A model generated the notes under the pieces. The model was given only the letters and a program-made list of their open reading frames with translations, made no database searches and had not been told where the DNA came from. Of a DNA stretch of 64,000 bases, positions 1 to 8,995 are shown piece by piece. A program made the position numbers and the translations under genes. This DNA comes from Pseudomonas sp. RC10 (GTDB taxonomy: Bacteria; Pseudomonadota; Gammaproteobacteria; Pseudomonadales; Pseudomonadaceae), in NCBI RefSeq assembly GCF_038397775.1, contig NZ_CP151650.1, forward strand, positions 3,844,001-3,908,000. Direction: 5' to 3'. Every line of letters starts with the position of its first letter. Position 1 is the first letter of the stretch.

Positions 1-1103
1 ATCACTTCAGCGTCGAGTATTTCGGCGACATTGACGTCGCCCGCCAAGTGCTGCGCGGCGGCGGCTACGACTACAACCGCGAATATTCGGCCACTGGCTA
101 TTCCATCCTGTATGACAGCCCGGCACTGACCGAGGGTCGTCTGCAACGCGCGCACCTGGCCAGAGGCGCCGTTCAAAGTTCGCAAGGCTTCGTGTTCAAC
201 CTGGACCGGCCGAAATTCCAGGATCGCCGTGTGCGCCAGGCGCTGGCGATGCTGTGGGACTTCGAATGGACTAACAAGCAGATGATGCGCAACGTCTACG
301 TGCGCCAGAACAGCTACTTCTCCAACAGCGACCTGGCGGCCACCCAGCTTCCCACCGAGTCTGAACTGAAAATTCTCGAACCGCTGCGTGGCCAGGTTCC
401 TCCGGAAGTCTTTACCACGGTGTTCCAGACACCCAAGACCGACGGCACCGGTTTCATCCGAGACAAACAGTTGCAGGCGTTGGCGTTGCTGGAAGAAGCC
501 GGCTGGATGCCGAAAGGCGACAAGCTGGTCAATGCCGAAAGCGAGCCGCTGAGTTTCACCTTCCTCAACGGCCAGAGCGGGTTCGAGAAGATTCTGCTGC
601 CTTATAAGCGCAATCTGGCGCAGATTGGCGTCGATTTCGAGATCCGTCGCATCGATTCCGCGCAATACCTGAACCGGGTCATGGCGCGGGACTACGACAT
701 GATCGTGACCGGCTACGGCGTCTCGACCTCCCCCGGCATGGAGCTGTACAACAATTTCGGTTCCAGTGTGGCGCGCGATTCCGGCTCCAGCAATTACATG
801 GTGTTGCGTGACCCGGCGGTCGACACCCTGATCAACGGCCTCGCCAAAGCCGACACCAAACCGGCGATGGTCGATTACGCCCATGCGCTGGATCGGGTGC
901 TGCAATGGGGCTTTTACTGGATTCCCAACTATTATCCGCCGGGCTCCTCAACCGTCTGGTGGAACCGCTTCGGCATCCCCAAAGTGCAGGCCAGCAACAG
1001 TGAAGCCATCGAGACTTGGTGGGAAATCAGCCCGCAGGCGCTGACCACCGAACAGTTCGCCCAGCAACGGGGCGCCTCGGCCATTCCTTCGGAGGTGAAG
1101 TAA
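1..1103 (+). CDS. yejA: Peptide ABC transporter substrate-binding protein, YejA-like (5' end outside window)
   Basis: The frame is open from the first base of the window, so the start codon and signal peptide lie upstream; about 366 C-terminal residues are visible. The visible part looks like the second half of a family 5 (OppA/DppA/YejA) periplasmic solute-binding protein, with the typical stretches [19 protein letters not shown] and [12 protein letters not shown] and a final [10 protein letters not shown] region. The stop codon TAA shares one base with the next start (TAATG), so it is the first gene of a yejABEF operon. The family role is to bind oligopeptides in the periplasm and hand them to the inner-membrane permeases; E. 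coli Yej also imports microcin C. The exact peptide substrate cannot be read from the sequence. Confidence 0.9.
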   Translation, partial: HFSVEYFGDIDVARQVLRGGGYDYNREYSATGYSILYDSPALTEGRLQRAHLARGAVQSSQGFVFNLDRPKFQDRRVRQALAMLWDFEWTNKQMMRNVYVRQNSYFSNSDLAATQLPTESELKILEPLRGQVPPEVFTTVFQTPKTDGTGFIRDKQLQALALLEEAGWMPKGDKLVNAESEPLSFTFLNGQSGFEKILLPYKRNLAQIGVDFEIRRIDSAQYLNRVMARDYDMIVTGYGVSTSPGMELYNNFGSSVARDSGSSNYMVLRDPAVDTLINGLAKADTKPAMVDYAHALDRVLQWGFYWIPNYYPPGSSTVWWNRFGIPKVQASNSEAIETWWEISPQALTTEQFAQQRGASAIPSEVK

Positions 1104-2167
1104 TGCTTGGCTACCTGACGCGACGCCTGCTGCTGATCATCCCGACGCTGCTGTGCATTTTGCTGGTGAACTTCTTCATCGTGCAGGCTGCGCCCGGCGG
1201 TCCGGTAGAACAGGCCATCGCCAAGCTCCAAGGCGTGGCGGGCGGCACCATCGGCGCGGGCCACACCGAAACCATGAACGTCGGTCAATCCCGCGCCAGC
1301 CGGGGTCTGGACCCCAAGCTGATCAAGGAAATCGAGCACCAATACGGCTTCGACAAGCCTTTGCATGAGCGTCTGTGGCTGATGCTGTCGAATTACGCAC
1401 GACTGGACTTCGGCAACAGCTTCTTTCGCGGCGCCAAGGTCACCGACCTGATCCTGCAAAAGATGCCGGTGTCGATTTCTCTCGGCCTGTGGGCGACGCT
1501 GATCACCTATCTTGTGTCGATCCCGCTGGGCATTCGCAAGGCGGTGAAACACGGCAGCCATTTCGACATCTGGAGCAGCACCGCGATCATCATCGGCTAC
1601 GCGATGCCCGCATTCCTGTTCGCCATGTTGCTGGTGGTGTTGTTCGCGGGAGGCACGTACCTGAACTGGTTCCCGATCCGGGGGCTGGTGTCGGAAAACT
1701 TCGATCAGATGACCACCTTGGGCAAGATCGCCGATTATTTCTGGCATTTGGTGCTGCCCGTCGCGTCGCTGGTGATCGGTGGTTTCGCGACGCTGACCAT
1801 TCTCACCAAGAACTCGTTTCTCAACGAAGTCACCCGCCAATACGTGGTCACGGCTCGGGCCAAGGGTCTGAGTGAACGCCGCGTGCTGTACGGACATGTG
1901 TTCCGCAACGCCATGCTGCTGGTGGTCGCGGGCATTCCACAGGCGTTTATCAGCGTGTTCTTTGCGGGTTCACTGATGATCGAGGTGATTTTCTCCCTTG
2001 ATGGTCTCGGCCGCATGAGTTACGAGGCGGCTGTGTCGCGGGATTACCCAGTGGTGTTTGGTTCGCTCTTCATCTTTACCCTGTTCGGGCTGCTGATCAA
2101 ACTGGTCGGGGACATCTGCTACACCCTCGTGGACCCCCGAATCGACTTCAGCGCGAGGAATGCCTGA
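1103..2167 (+). CDS. yejB: Peptide ABC transporter permease YejB
   Basis: This 354-residue inner-membrane permease has an N-terminal membrane segment ([17 protein letters not shown]), a periplasmic stretch at about residues 35-100 and a binding-protein-dependent transport domain after about residue 120. The EAA loop ([20 protein letters not shown], about residues 245-270) contacts the ATPase. The ATG at 1103 overlaps the upstream stop and follows GGAGGTGAAG, which fixes this start over longer in-frame extensions. The stop overlaps the yejE start as TGATG, so the genes are translationally coupled. The long insert after the first membrane segment, rich in Gly and Ala, is usual for YejB rather than DppB. 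Together with YejE it forms the peptide channel. Confidence 0.93.
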   Translation: MLGYLTRRLLLIIPTLLCILLVNFFIVQAAPGGPVEQAIAKLQGVAGGTIGAGHTETMNVGQSRASRGLDPKLIKEIEHQYGFDKPLHERLWLMLSNYARLDFGNSFFRGAKVTDLILQKMPVSISLGLWATLITYLVSIPLGIRKAVKHGSHFDIWSSTAIIIGYAMPAFLFAMLLVVLFAGGTYLNWFPIRGLVSENFDQMTTLGKIADYFWHLVLPVASLVIGGFATLTILTKNSFLNEVTRQYVVTARAKGLSERRVLYGHVFRNAMLLVVAGIPQAFISVFFAGSLMIEVIFSLDGLGRMSYEAAVSRDYPVVFGSLFIFTLFGLLIKLVGDICYTLVDPRIDFSARNA

Positions 2168-3189
2168 TGCGCAGACTGTCTCCGGTGGCTCGCCGACGCT
2201 TCGAGCGTTTTCGCAACAACCGCCGTGGCTGGTGGTCGCTGTGGCTGTTTTGCGGCCTGTTCGTCATCAGCCTCTGTGGCGAACTGGTCGCCAACGACAA
2301 ACCCTTGGTGCTCAGTTATCAACACAGCTTGTACTTCCCTGCTTTCAAACGGTACACCGAGCAGGCGTTCGGCGGTCAACTGCCCTTCCAGCCGGACTAC
2401 CGCAGCGATTACGTGCGCCAGCTCATCAGCAAGGGCGACGGCTGGATGCTGTTCCCGCCCATCCCGTTCAGCGACGACACGCCGAACTATGACCTGAACA
2501 AACCTGCCCCCAGCCCGCCCTCGGCGATCAACTGGCTGGGCACCGACGATCAGGCGCGGGACGTGCTGGCGCGGGTGATTTTCGGCGCGCGGGTGTCGAT
2601 TCTGTTCGCCCTGGCGCTGACCGTCATTAGCGCATTGATCGGTATCGCCGCAGGCGCGCTGCAGGGCTATTACGGCGGCTGGGTGGATTTGATCGGCCAG
2701 CGTCTACTGGAGGTCTGGTCGGGCCTGCCGGTGCTGTACCTGCTGATCATTCTGTCGGGGTTCGTCGAGCCCAATTTCTGGTGGCTGCTGGGCATCATGG
2801 CGCTGTTTTCATGGCTCGCACTGGTAGATGTGGTGCGCGCCGAGTTCCTGCGCGGGCGCAATCTGGAATACGTCAAGGCGGCCCGCGCATTGGGGCTGGA
2901 CGACCGCAAGGTGATCCTGCGCCACATTCTGCCTAACGCCATGAACGCGACCCTGAGTTACCTGCCGTTCATCCTCACCGGAGCGATTTCGACGCTCACC
3001 GCCCTCGACTTCCTCGGCTTCGGCATGCCCGCAGGCAGCGCCTCGTTGGGGGAGTTGATCGGTCAGGGCAAACAGAACCTGCAAGCCCCTTGGCTCGGCT
3101 TCACAGCCTTTTTCACGCTGGCACTCATTCTCTCGTTGCTGGTGTTCATTGGCGAGGCGTTGCGCGACGCCTTCGACCCGAGGTCCTGA
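2167..3189 (+). CDS. yejE: Peptide ABC transporter permease YejE
   Basis: This 340-residue second permease of the Yej importer starts with a basic cytoplasmic segment and one membrane helix. A hydrophilic region of about 100 residues follows, which is usual in YejE and longer than in DppC, and contains the INWLGTDDQARDVLARVIFGARVS motif common to DppC/OppC/YejE proteins. The EAA loop (KAARALGLDDRKVILRHILPNA) sits at about residues 235-258. The ATG overlaps the yejB stop by one base. It pairs with YejB in the inner membrane and docks on YejF. The next gene begins with a GTG two bases after the stop. Confidence 0.93.
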   Translation: MRRLSPVARRRFERFRNNRRGWWSLWLFCGLFVISLCGELVANDKPLVLSYQHSLYFPAFKRYTEQAFGGQLPFQPDYRSDYVRQLISKGDGWMLFPPIPFSDDTPNYDLNKPAPSPPSAINWLGTDDQARDVLARVIFGARVSILFALALTVISALIGIAAGALQGYYGGWVDLIGQRLLEVWSGLPVLYLLIILSGFVEPNFWWLLGIMALFSWLALVDVVRAEFLRGRNLEYVKAARALGLDDRKVILRHILPNAMNATLSYLPFILTGAISTLTALDFLGFGMPAGSASLGELIGQGKQNLQAPWLGFTAFFTLALILSLLVFIGEALRDAFDPRS

Positions 3190-3190
3190 C

Positions 3191-4774
3191 GTGGCTGAAA
3201 ATCTCATTGAAATCCGCGACCTGTCGGTGTCATTCAGCGGCAATAACGTGGTCAAGCACCTGAGCCTCGACATCCCGGCCGGAGAATGCCTCGCGCTGGT
3301 TGGCGAGTCCGGTTCGGGCAAATCGGTGACGGCGCATTCGATCCTGCAACTGTTACCCCAGGCGGGCACGGTCAGCACCGGCAGCATCCGTTATCGCGGG
3401 CAAGAATTGCTGGGCGCTGATGGCAAAACCATGCGGCAGATTCGCGGCAACCAGATCGCGATGATTTTCCAGGAGCCGATGACTTCGCTGAACCCGTTGC
3501 ACACGGTTTCCAAGCAGATCGGTGAAACGCTGCTGGTGCACAAGGGCATGACGGGCAAGGCGGCGCAGGCACGCATTCTCGAATTGCTGGAACTGGTGGG
3601 CATTCAGCACCCGAAGAAGCGCCTGAAGGCCTACCCCCACGAATTGTCCGGCGGCCAGCGGCAGCGGGTGATGATCGCCATGGCGCTGGCCTGCGAGCCG
3701 GAACTGTTGATTGCCGACGAGCCCACCACCGCCCTCGACGTCACGGTTCAGCGCAAGATTCTGTTGCTGCTGAAAGAGCTGCAACAGCGCCTGAACATGT
3801 CGCTGCTGCTGATCAGTCACGATTTGAACCTGGTGCACAGCATCGCCCAAAAGGTCTGCGTGATGCGGGCCGGGGAAATCGTCGAGCAGTCCAACTGCCA
3901 CACCCTGTTCAAACACCCGCAGCACCCGTACAGCCAGCTGTTGCTCGACGCGGAGCCTGCGGGCGAGCCGCTGCCTCGGGACACCCGCGAGAAGGTCCTT
4001 GAGGTCGAAAACCTGCGGGTCTGGTTCTCGCTGGGCGGCGGCATCTTCAACCGCCACCACGAATACCTGAAGGCGGTCGATGACATCAGCCTGAGCATCG
4101 AGCGTGGCAAGACGCTGGGGATCGTCGGCGAATCGGGGTCGGGAAAATCGACACTTGGTCAGGCAATCCTGCGCTTGCTGGAATCCCGTGGCAGTATCCG
4201 CTTCAAGGGTCACGCGCTTGACTGCCTGAACCAGAAGCAGATGCGTCCATGGCGCAAGCAGATGCAAGTGGTGTTTCAGGACCCTTACGGCAGCCTCAGC
4301 CCGCGCATGTCGGTGGCACAGATCATCAGCGAGGGGCTGGAAGTGCACAGCGAACTGGACAAGGTCCGCTGCGATGCCGAAGTGATTCGCGCCCTGGAGG
4401 AAGTCGGCATCGATCCGCTGAGTCGGCATCGCTATCCCCATGAGTTTTCCGGCGGGCAACGGCAACGTATTGCCATCGCCCGTGCCCTTGTGCTCAAACC
4501 TGCCTTGATTTTGCTCGATGAACCGACGTCTGCACTGGACCGTACCGTGCAGAAACAGGTAGTGGCGTTGTTGCGTCAACTCCAGGAGAAACATGGGCTG
4601 ACGTACCTGTTCATCAGTCACGATCTGGCGGTGGTCAAGGCCCTCGCCCACGACCTGATCGTGGTCAAGGACGGCAAGGTGGTCGAGCGCGGCGCGAGTC
4701 ATGATGTCTTCGATGCCCCGCAACACCCCTACACCCGGGAGCTGCTGGCGGCGGCGCACCCTGGTTACAACTGA
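3191..4774 (+). CDS. yejF: Peptide ABC transporter ATPase YejF (double ATP-binding cassette)
   Basis: This 527-residue protein carries two complete ATP-binding cassettes in one chain, as YejF does. The first has Walker A GESGSGKS (residues 38-45), signature LSGGQRQRV and Walker [13 protein letters not shown]. The second has Walker [10 protein letters not shown] (about 313), signature FSGGQRQRI (about 419) and [13 protein letters not shown] chose the GTG at 3191, one base after the yejE stop, because an upstream in-frame ATG at 3149 would lie deep inside yejE. The following residues [15 protein letters not shown] match the usual family N-terminus. It powers peptide import through YejBE. No terminator is evident before the next gene, which starts about 70 bases downstream. 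Confidence 0.93.
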   Translation: MAENLIEIRDLSVSFSGNNVVKHLSLDIPAGECLALVGESGSGKSVTAHSILQLLPQAGTVSTGSIRYRGQELLGADGKTMRQIRGNQIAMIFQEPMTSLNPLHTVSKQIGETLLVHKGMTGKAAQARILELLELVGIQHPKKRLKAYPHELSGGQRQRVMIAMALACEPELLIADEPTTALDVTVQRKILLLLKELQQRLNMSLLLISHDLNLVHSIAQKVCVMRAGEIVEQSNCHTLFKHPQHPYSQLLLDAEPAGEPLPRDTREKVLEVENLRVWFSLGGGIFNRHHEYLKAVDDISLSIERGKTLGIVGESGSGKSTLGQAILRLLESRGSIRFKGHALDCLNQKQMRPWRKQMQVVFQDPYGSLSPRMSVAQIISEGLEVHSELDKVRCDAEVIRALEEVGIDPLSRHRYPHEFSGGQRQRIAIARALVLKPALILLDEPTSALDRTVQKQVVALLRQLQEKHGLTYLFISHDLAVVKALAHDLIVVKDGKVVERGASHDVFDAPQHPYTRELLAAAHPGYN

Positions 4775-4844
4775 GGGGTTACAACTGATTGGCAACAGCA
4801 GTCTGAGCGGCCAGATGCCCGGGACGGAAACGACGGAACAGTGC

Positions 4845-6263
4845 ATGAAAGACAGTGACAGCCTCAAGGATTACCGACGCGTTCGGCGCTTAGCGATCCG
4901 TTCGTTGTTCGAAATCATCGAGCAGTCCAGTGAAGGTACTGTGATCGTGGACAAGGACGCACGGATCGTCTGGATCAACGAGCGTTATGCGCGCCGCTTC
5001 GGTCTCGAAGACCCCAGCCGCGCCGTGGGTCAGCCCTGCGAAAAGGTGATTCCGGGTAGCCTGCTGCGTCAGGTGGCGAGCAACGGCCAGCCGATCTTGC
5101 TGGACATGATGGACACCGCCAAGGACCCGCTGGTAGTGATGCGTCTGCCGATCCACGACGACGTGGGCGGCGTGATCGGCGCCATCGGTTTTGCCCTGTT
5201 CGACGAGCTGCACGCCCTCTCCCCCTTGCTCAAGCGCTACCTGAGCATGCAGCAGGAACTGGCCTCGACCCGTTCACTGTTGCGGGCGCGACAGGCCAAA
5301 TACAGTTTTGCGCAGTTCATTGGCACCAGCGCCGCGAGCCTGGAGGTCAAACGCCGTGCGCGTCGCAGCGCCAGCACTGACTCTCCCGTTCTGCTGATGG
5401 GCGAAACGGGCACCGGCAAAGAGCTGCTCGCTCACGCGATTCACAACACCTCGCCCCGGGCGCACAAACCTTTCGTCAGCATCAACAGCGCGGCCATTCC
5501 CGAAACGTTGCTGGAAGCCGAATTCTTCGGCACGGCGCCGGGGGCGTTCACGGGCGCAGACCGGCGCGGGCGTCAAGGCAAGCTGCGTCTGGCCGAGGGC
5601 GGCACGCTGTTTCTCGATGAGATCGGCGACATGCCGCTGCCCCTGCAAAGCAAATTGCTGCGGGTGTTGCAGGAAAAGGAGTACGAACCGGTCGGCTCCA
5701 ACGAGATGATCAAGACCGACATCCGGCTGATTGCGGCAACGTCCATCGATCTTGAGGCGGCGATCAAGCGCGGGGAATTTCGCGCCGACCTGTATTACCG
5801 CCTGAGCGTGCTGCCGATTGAAGTTCCGCCCTTGCGCGACCGGCTGGATGACATGCCCGCGCTGACCGAAGCGATTCTCGAAGAGTTACACAGCCAGCAC
5901 GAGCTGGAGCCCGGAGCGATGACAATGCTCGGCCATCATGCATGGCCAGGAAACATCCGCGAATTGCGCAACGTGCTGGAACGCGCGGCGCTGCTCAGTG
6001 ATGACACGCAATTGACTGCCGACGACATTCGCGTGGCCATTGGCACGGTTGTTCCTCATACCCCTGCCGCCTCGCAGCGGCGGACGGAGCCGGTCCTCAA
6101 CGAAACCTACAACGACGCACGGCAGCGGTTCGACCGGGAATTGATCCAGGCGAAACTGGCGCAATGCAGGGGGAATGTAATCCTAGCCGCCCGGCAATTG
6201 GGGTTGGGGCGCTCGACGTTGTACAAGAAGATGGCGGCGTTGGGGATTGCCGAGTCTCAGTAA
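4845..6263 (+). CDS. hbcR: Sigma-54-dependent activator of 3-hydroxybutyrate use, HbcR-like
   Basis: This 472-residue enhancer-binding protein has an N-terminal PAS-like sensor (about residues 20-125), a AAA+ domain with Walker A GETGTGKE (186-193), the sigma-54 contact loop GAFTGA (233-238) and Walker B GGTLFLDEIGD (252-262), and a C-terminal Fis-type helix-turn-helix (about 430-472). It lies directly upstream of a GntP-type permease and bdhA, the same order as P. aeruginosa PA2005-PA2004-PA2003, where PA2005 (HbcR) activates the other two with RpoN. A matching -24/-12 promoter is seen at 6587-6602. The start is uncertain: ATG 4845 gives a normal N-terminus, while ATG 4815 is an in-frame alternative. 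Assignment rests on context and domain order. Confidence 0.88.
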   Translation: MKDSDSLKDYRRVRRLAIRSLFEIIEQSSEGTVIVDKDARIVWINERYARRFGLEDPSRAVGQPCEKVIPGSLLRQVASNGQPILLDMMDTAKDPLVVMRLPIHDDVGGVIGAIGFALFDELHALSPLLKRYLSMQQELASTRSLLRARQAKYSFAQFIGTSAASLEVKRRARRSASTDSPVLLMGETGTGKELLAHAIHNTSPRAHKPFVSINSAAIPETLLEAEFFGTAPGAFTGADRRGRQGKLRLAEGGTLFLDEIGDMPLPLQSKLLRVLQEKEYEPVGSNEMIKTDIRLIAATSIDLEAAIKRGEFRADLYYRLSVLPIEVPPLRDRLDDMPALTEAILEELHSQHELEPGAMTMLGHHAWPGNIRELRNVLERAALLSDDTQLTADDIRVAIGTVVPHTPAASQRRTEPVLNETYNDARQRFDRELIQAKLAQCRGNVILAARQLGLGRSTLYKKMAALGIAESQ

Positions 6264-6330
6264 GGAGACAGGCTGTCTCTGAACAGAGATGCGATGACTG
6301 CTCCTCTTGCGCCTGCGCCCACGTCCTATC

Positions 6331-6422
6331 CTGTAGGAGCGAATTCATTCGCGAGACGTCGGTTCGGTCGATAGAAATTCGCCGGATTGACTGGCCTCTC
6401 GCGAATGAATTCGCTCCTACAG
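6331..6422. repeat. REPIN (REP doublet), GAATTCATTCGCGA type
   Basis: Two inverted 24-base arms at 6331-6354 and 6399-6422 (left arm begins CTGTAGGAGCGAATTC) are nearly perfect reverse complements around a 44-base spacer. It is a Pseudomonas REP doublet, probably spread by a RAYT transposase encoded elsewhere. It lies between hbcR and the sigma-54 promoter. Confidence 0.9.
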
Positions 6423-6586
6423 AAATGTGCGGCATTCCCGAATATGCGATTGCCTTGGCGTTCCCGAACACTGCTTGCCGGTGGAGTGGCCCGTACGGTT
6501 GCCCGATGTCTCAATAACGAGACAAAAACACATCTGGCAACTTCCTTAAAATCATAAAGCCCATTAAATTCAATGTCTTACGCACA

Positions 6587-6602
6587 TGGCACGCTTATCG
6601 CT
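6587..6602 (+). promoter_or_regulatory. Sigma-54 (-24/-12) promoter of the permease-bdhA operon
   Basis: TGGCACG at 6587-6593, four bases, then TCGCT at 6598-6602. The invariant GG (6588-6589) and GC (6600-6601) are exactly ten bases apart, and only one core base differs from the consensus TGGCACG-N4-TTGCT. The predicted transcript starts near 6613, upstream of the permease start at 6660. An RpoN activator gene lies immediately upstream, which supports function. Binding by HbcR itself is inferred. Confidence 0.85.
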
Positions 6603-6659
6603 ACACCTCCTGCCAAGCGGCTTGACCGCGTCGATAACAAAAACAACAGGAGACACTCG

Positions 6660-8051
6660 ATGAGTGTGATCATCGCCTTGGCAGCCCTCGCGCTGTTGAT
6701 GCTCGCGGCCTACCGTGGTTACAGCGTCATTCTTTTTGCCCCCATCGCCGCCCTCGGTGCGGTGTTGCTCACCGATCCGTCTGCCGTGGCCCCCGCGTTC
6801 ACGGGTGTGTTCATGGACAAGATGGTCGGCTTCGTCAAACTTTACTTTCCCGTGTTCTTGCTCGGCGCCGTGTTCGGCAAGCTGATTGAGCTGTCCGGCT
6901 TTTCCCGTTCTATCGTGGCCACTGCTATCAAGCTGCTCGGCACGCGGCAGGCGATGCTGGTGATCGTGCTGGTCTGCGCACTGCTGACCTACGGCGGCGT
7001 GTCGCTGTTCGTGGTGGTGTTCGCGGTCTACCCGTTCGCCGCCGAAATGTTCCGCCAGAGCAACATCCCGAAACGGCTGATCCCGGCGACCATCGCACTG
7101 GGCGCGTTTTCGTTCACCATGGACGCCCTGCCCGGCACGCCGCAGATCCAGAACATCATCCCCTCGACCTTCTTCAACACCACCGCGTGGGCGGCGCCTT
7201 GGCTGGGATTGATCGGCACGGTGTTCGTCTTCTGCGCAGGCATGCTGTTCCTGCAACGCCAGCGCAACAAGGCGCAACGCGCGGGTGAAGGCTACGGCGC
7301 TGAACTGCGCAACGAACCGGAAACGCCTGCTGACATTCAACTGCCCAACCCATGGATCGCACTCGCGCCTCTGCTGTTGGTCGGGATCATGAACCTGCTG
7401 TTCACCCAGTGGATTCCCCAGTGGTACGGCAAAACTCACACCCTCTCGCTGCCCGGCATGGCGACGCCGGTGCAGACCGAAATCTCCAAGATCACCGCCA
7501 TTTGGGCGGTGGAAGCCGCGTTGTTGGTGGGGATTGTCTTCGTGTTGCTGTTCGCGTTCAGCGCCGTGAAATCCAAACTCGCTGAAGGCAGCAAGGGCGC
7601 GGTCAGCGGCGCGTTGCTGGCGGCGATGAACACCGCGTCGGAATACGGCTTTGGCGCAGTCATCGCGTCACTGCCGGGCTTTCTGGTGTTGGCGGACGGC
7701 CTCAAGTCGATCCCCAACCCGCTGGTCAACGAGGCGATCACCGTTACCCTGCTGGCGGGCATCACCGGCTCGGCTTCGGGCGGCATGAGCATTGCGCTGG
7801 CGGCGATGTCAGACAGTTTCATCGCCGCTGCCCACGCAGCAAACATACCGTTGGAAGTCCTGCACCGGGTGGCGGCGATGGCCAGCGGCGGCATGGACAC
7901 CCTGCCCCACAACGGCGCCGTCATCACCCTGCTGGCCGTTACCGGCCTGACGCACCGCGAGGCGTACAAGGACATTTTCAAGATCACCCTCATCAAGACC
8001 CTGGCGGTTTTCGTGGTGATCGCTACTTTCTATGCAACCGGCATCGTATGA
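6660..8051 (+). CDS. GntP-family permease, probable 3-hydroxybutyrate transporter
   Basis: This 463-residue, very hydrophobic inner-membrane protein has about 12 predicted helices from MSVIIALAALALLMLAAYRGYS to the C-terminal TLAVFVVIATFYATGIV. The family is the gluconate/proton symporter (GntP) group, and relatives next to bdhA are taken as 3-hydroxybutyrate carriers. The ATG at 6660 follows AACAGGAGACACTCG, a good ribosome site. An in-frame ATG at 6573 is rejected because it lies upstream of the sigma-54 promoter. The gene is followed after 10 bases by bdhA, so the pair is one operon for uptake and oxidation of 3-hydroxybutyrate. The substrate is inferred from context. Confidence 0.87.
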   Translation: MSVIIALAALALLMLAAYRGYSVILFAPIAALGAVLLTDPSAVAPAFTGVFMDKMVGFVKLYFPVFLLGAVFGKLIELSGFSRSIVATAIKLLGTRQAMLVIVLVCALLTYGGVSLFVVVFAVYPFAAEMFRQSNIPKRLIPATIALGAFSFTMDALPGTPQIQNIIPSTFFNTTAWAAPWLGLIGTVFVFCAGMLFLQRQRNKAQRAGEGYGAELRNEPETPADIQLPNPWIALAPLLLVGIMNLLFTQWIPQWYGKTHTLSLPGMATPVQTEISKITAIWAVEAALLVGIVFVLLFAFSAVKSKLAEGSKGAVSGALLAAMNTASEYGFGAVIASLPGFLVLADGLKSIPNPLVNEAITVTLLAGITGSASGGMSIALAAMSDSFIAAAHAANIPLEVLHRVAAMASGGMDTLPHNGAVITLLAVTGLTHREAYKDIFKITLIKTLAVFVVIATFYATGIV

Positions 8052-8061
8052 GGAATCCAAC

Positions 8062-8832
8062 ATGAGTCTGCACGGCAAAACCGCACTGGTCACCGGCTCC
8101 ACCAGCGGCATCGGTCTGGGCATCGCCCTGACCTTGGCGAAAGCGGGCGCCAATCTCGTGCTGAACGGCTTTGGTGACGCCTCGGCCGTAATCGAGCAGG
8201 TCAAACAGTTCGGCGGCAAGGTCGGCCATCATCCGGCGGACGTCAGCGACGTGGCGCAGATCGCCGACATGATCGCCTACGCCGAGCGTGAGTTTGGCGG
8301 CGTGGACATTCTGGTGAACAACGCCGGGATTCAGCACGTCGATGCGGTGGAAGATTTCCCGGTCGAGAGCTGGGACAAGATCATTGCGATCAACCTGTCG
8401 TCGGTGTTCCACAGCACCCGTCTGTGCCTGCCCGGCATGCGCGCCAAAAACTGGGGCCGGATCGTCAACATTGCCTCGGTACACGGGCTGGTGGGTTCGA
8501 CCGGCAAGGCGGCGTACGTCGCGGCGAAGCACGGCGTGATCGGGCTGACCAAAGTGGTGGGGTTGGAGACGGCGACCAGTAATGTGACGTGCAATGCCAT
8601 TTGTCCAGGCTGGGTGTTGACCCCGCTGGTGCAGAAGCAGATCGATGATCGCGGCGCGGAAACGGGCGACATCGAACAGGCCAAGCATGACCTGCTGGCG
8701 GAGAAGCAGCCGTCACTGGAGTTCGTCACCCCGTCTCAACTGGGCGAATTGGCACTGTTCCTGTGCAGCGAAGCCGGTGCGCAGGTGCGTGGTGCGGCGT
8801 GGAATATCGATGGGGGCTGGTTGGCGCGCTGA
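8062..8832 (+). CDS. bdhA: D-3-hydroxybutyrate dehydrogenase
   Basis: This 256-residue classical short-chain dehydrogenase oxidises (R)-3-hydroxybutyrate to acetoacetate with NAD+. Seen directly: the TGSTSGIG cofactor motif (residues 11-18), NNAGIQ, the catalytic Ser in NIASVHG, the YxxxK pair in YVAAKHG, and the AICPGWVLTPLV segment that is characteristic of bacterial 3-hydroxybutyrate dehydrogenases. The length matches the family (about 255-260). The ATG at 8062 follows AGGAATCCAAC. It is co-transcribed with the upstream permease under the -24/-12 promoter, and the product acetoacetate would enter central metabolism via acetoacetyl-CoA. Confidence 0.94.
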   Translation: MSLHGKTALVTGSTSGIGLGIALTLAKAGANLVLNGFGDASAVIEQVKQFGGKVGHHPADVSDVAQIADMIAYAEREFGGVDILVNNAGIQHVDAVEDFPVESWDKIIAINLSSVFHSTRLCLPGMRAKNWGRIVNIASVHGLVGSTGKAAYVAAKHGVIGLTKVVGLETATSNVTCNAICPGWVLTPLVQKQIDDRGAETGDIEQAKHDLLAEKQPSLEFVTPSQLGELALFLCSEAGAQVRGAAWNIDGGWLAR

Positions 8833-8851
8833 TCAGACCGGACACCGAACT

Positions 8852-8985
8852 GTAGGAGCGTGGCTTGTCCCGCGATCGGGTGCGCAGCACTCTTGAATTC
8901 ACTGCACGCGGTGCACCAGACTGGACCAAGTCGTCGGACTTTACTGCCGCTTCGCGCCAGATCGCGGGACAAGCCACGCTCCTAC
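8852..8985. repeat. REPIN, GTGGCTTGTCCCGCGAT type with long spacer
   Basis: The 25-base arms at 8852-8876 and 8961-8985 (left arm begins GTAGGAGCGTGGCTTGTCCC) are perfect inverted repeats. The spacer is 84 bases, about twice that of other REPINs here. It lies between the convergent genes bdhA and pilU. Confidence 0.9.
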
Positions 8986-8995
8986 AGTGGCAGCT

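Noticed and set aside
3353..4867. A 504-codon minus-strand frame across yejF
   Set aside because: Antisense to a double ATP-binding cassette gene; no motifs.
6331..6422. Inverted repeat considered as a terminator of hbcR
   Set aside because: It is a REPIN shared with many sites here; no T run follows the arms.
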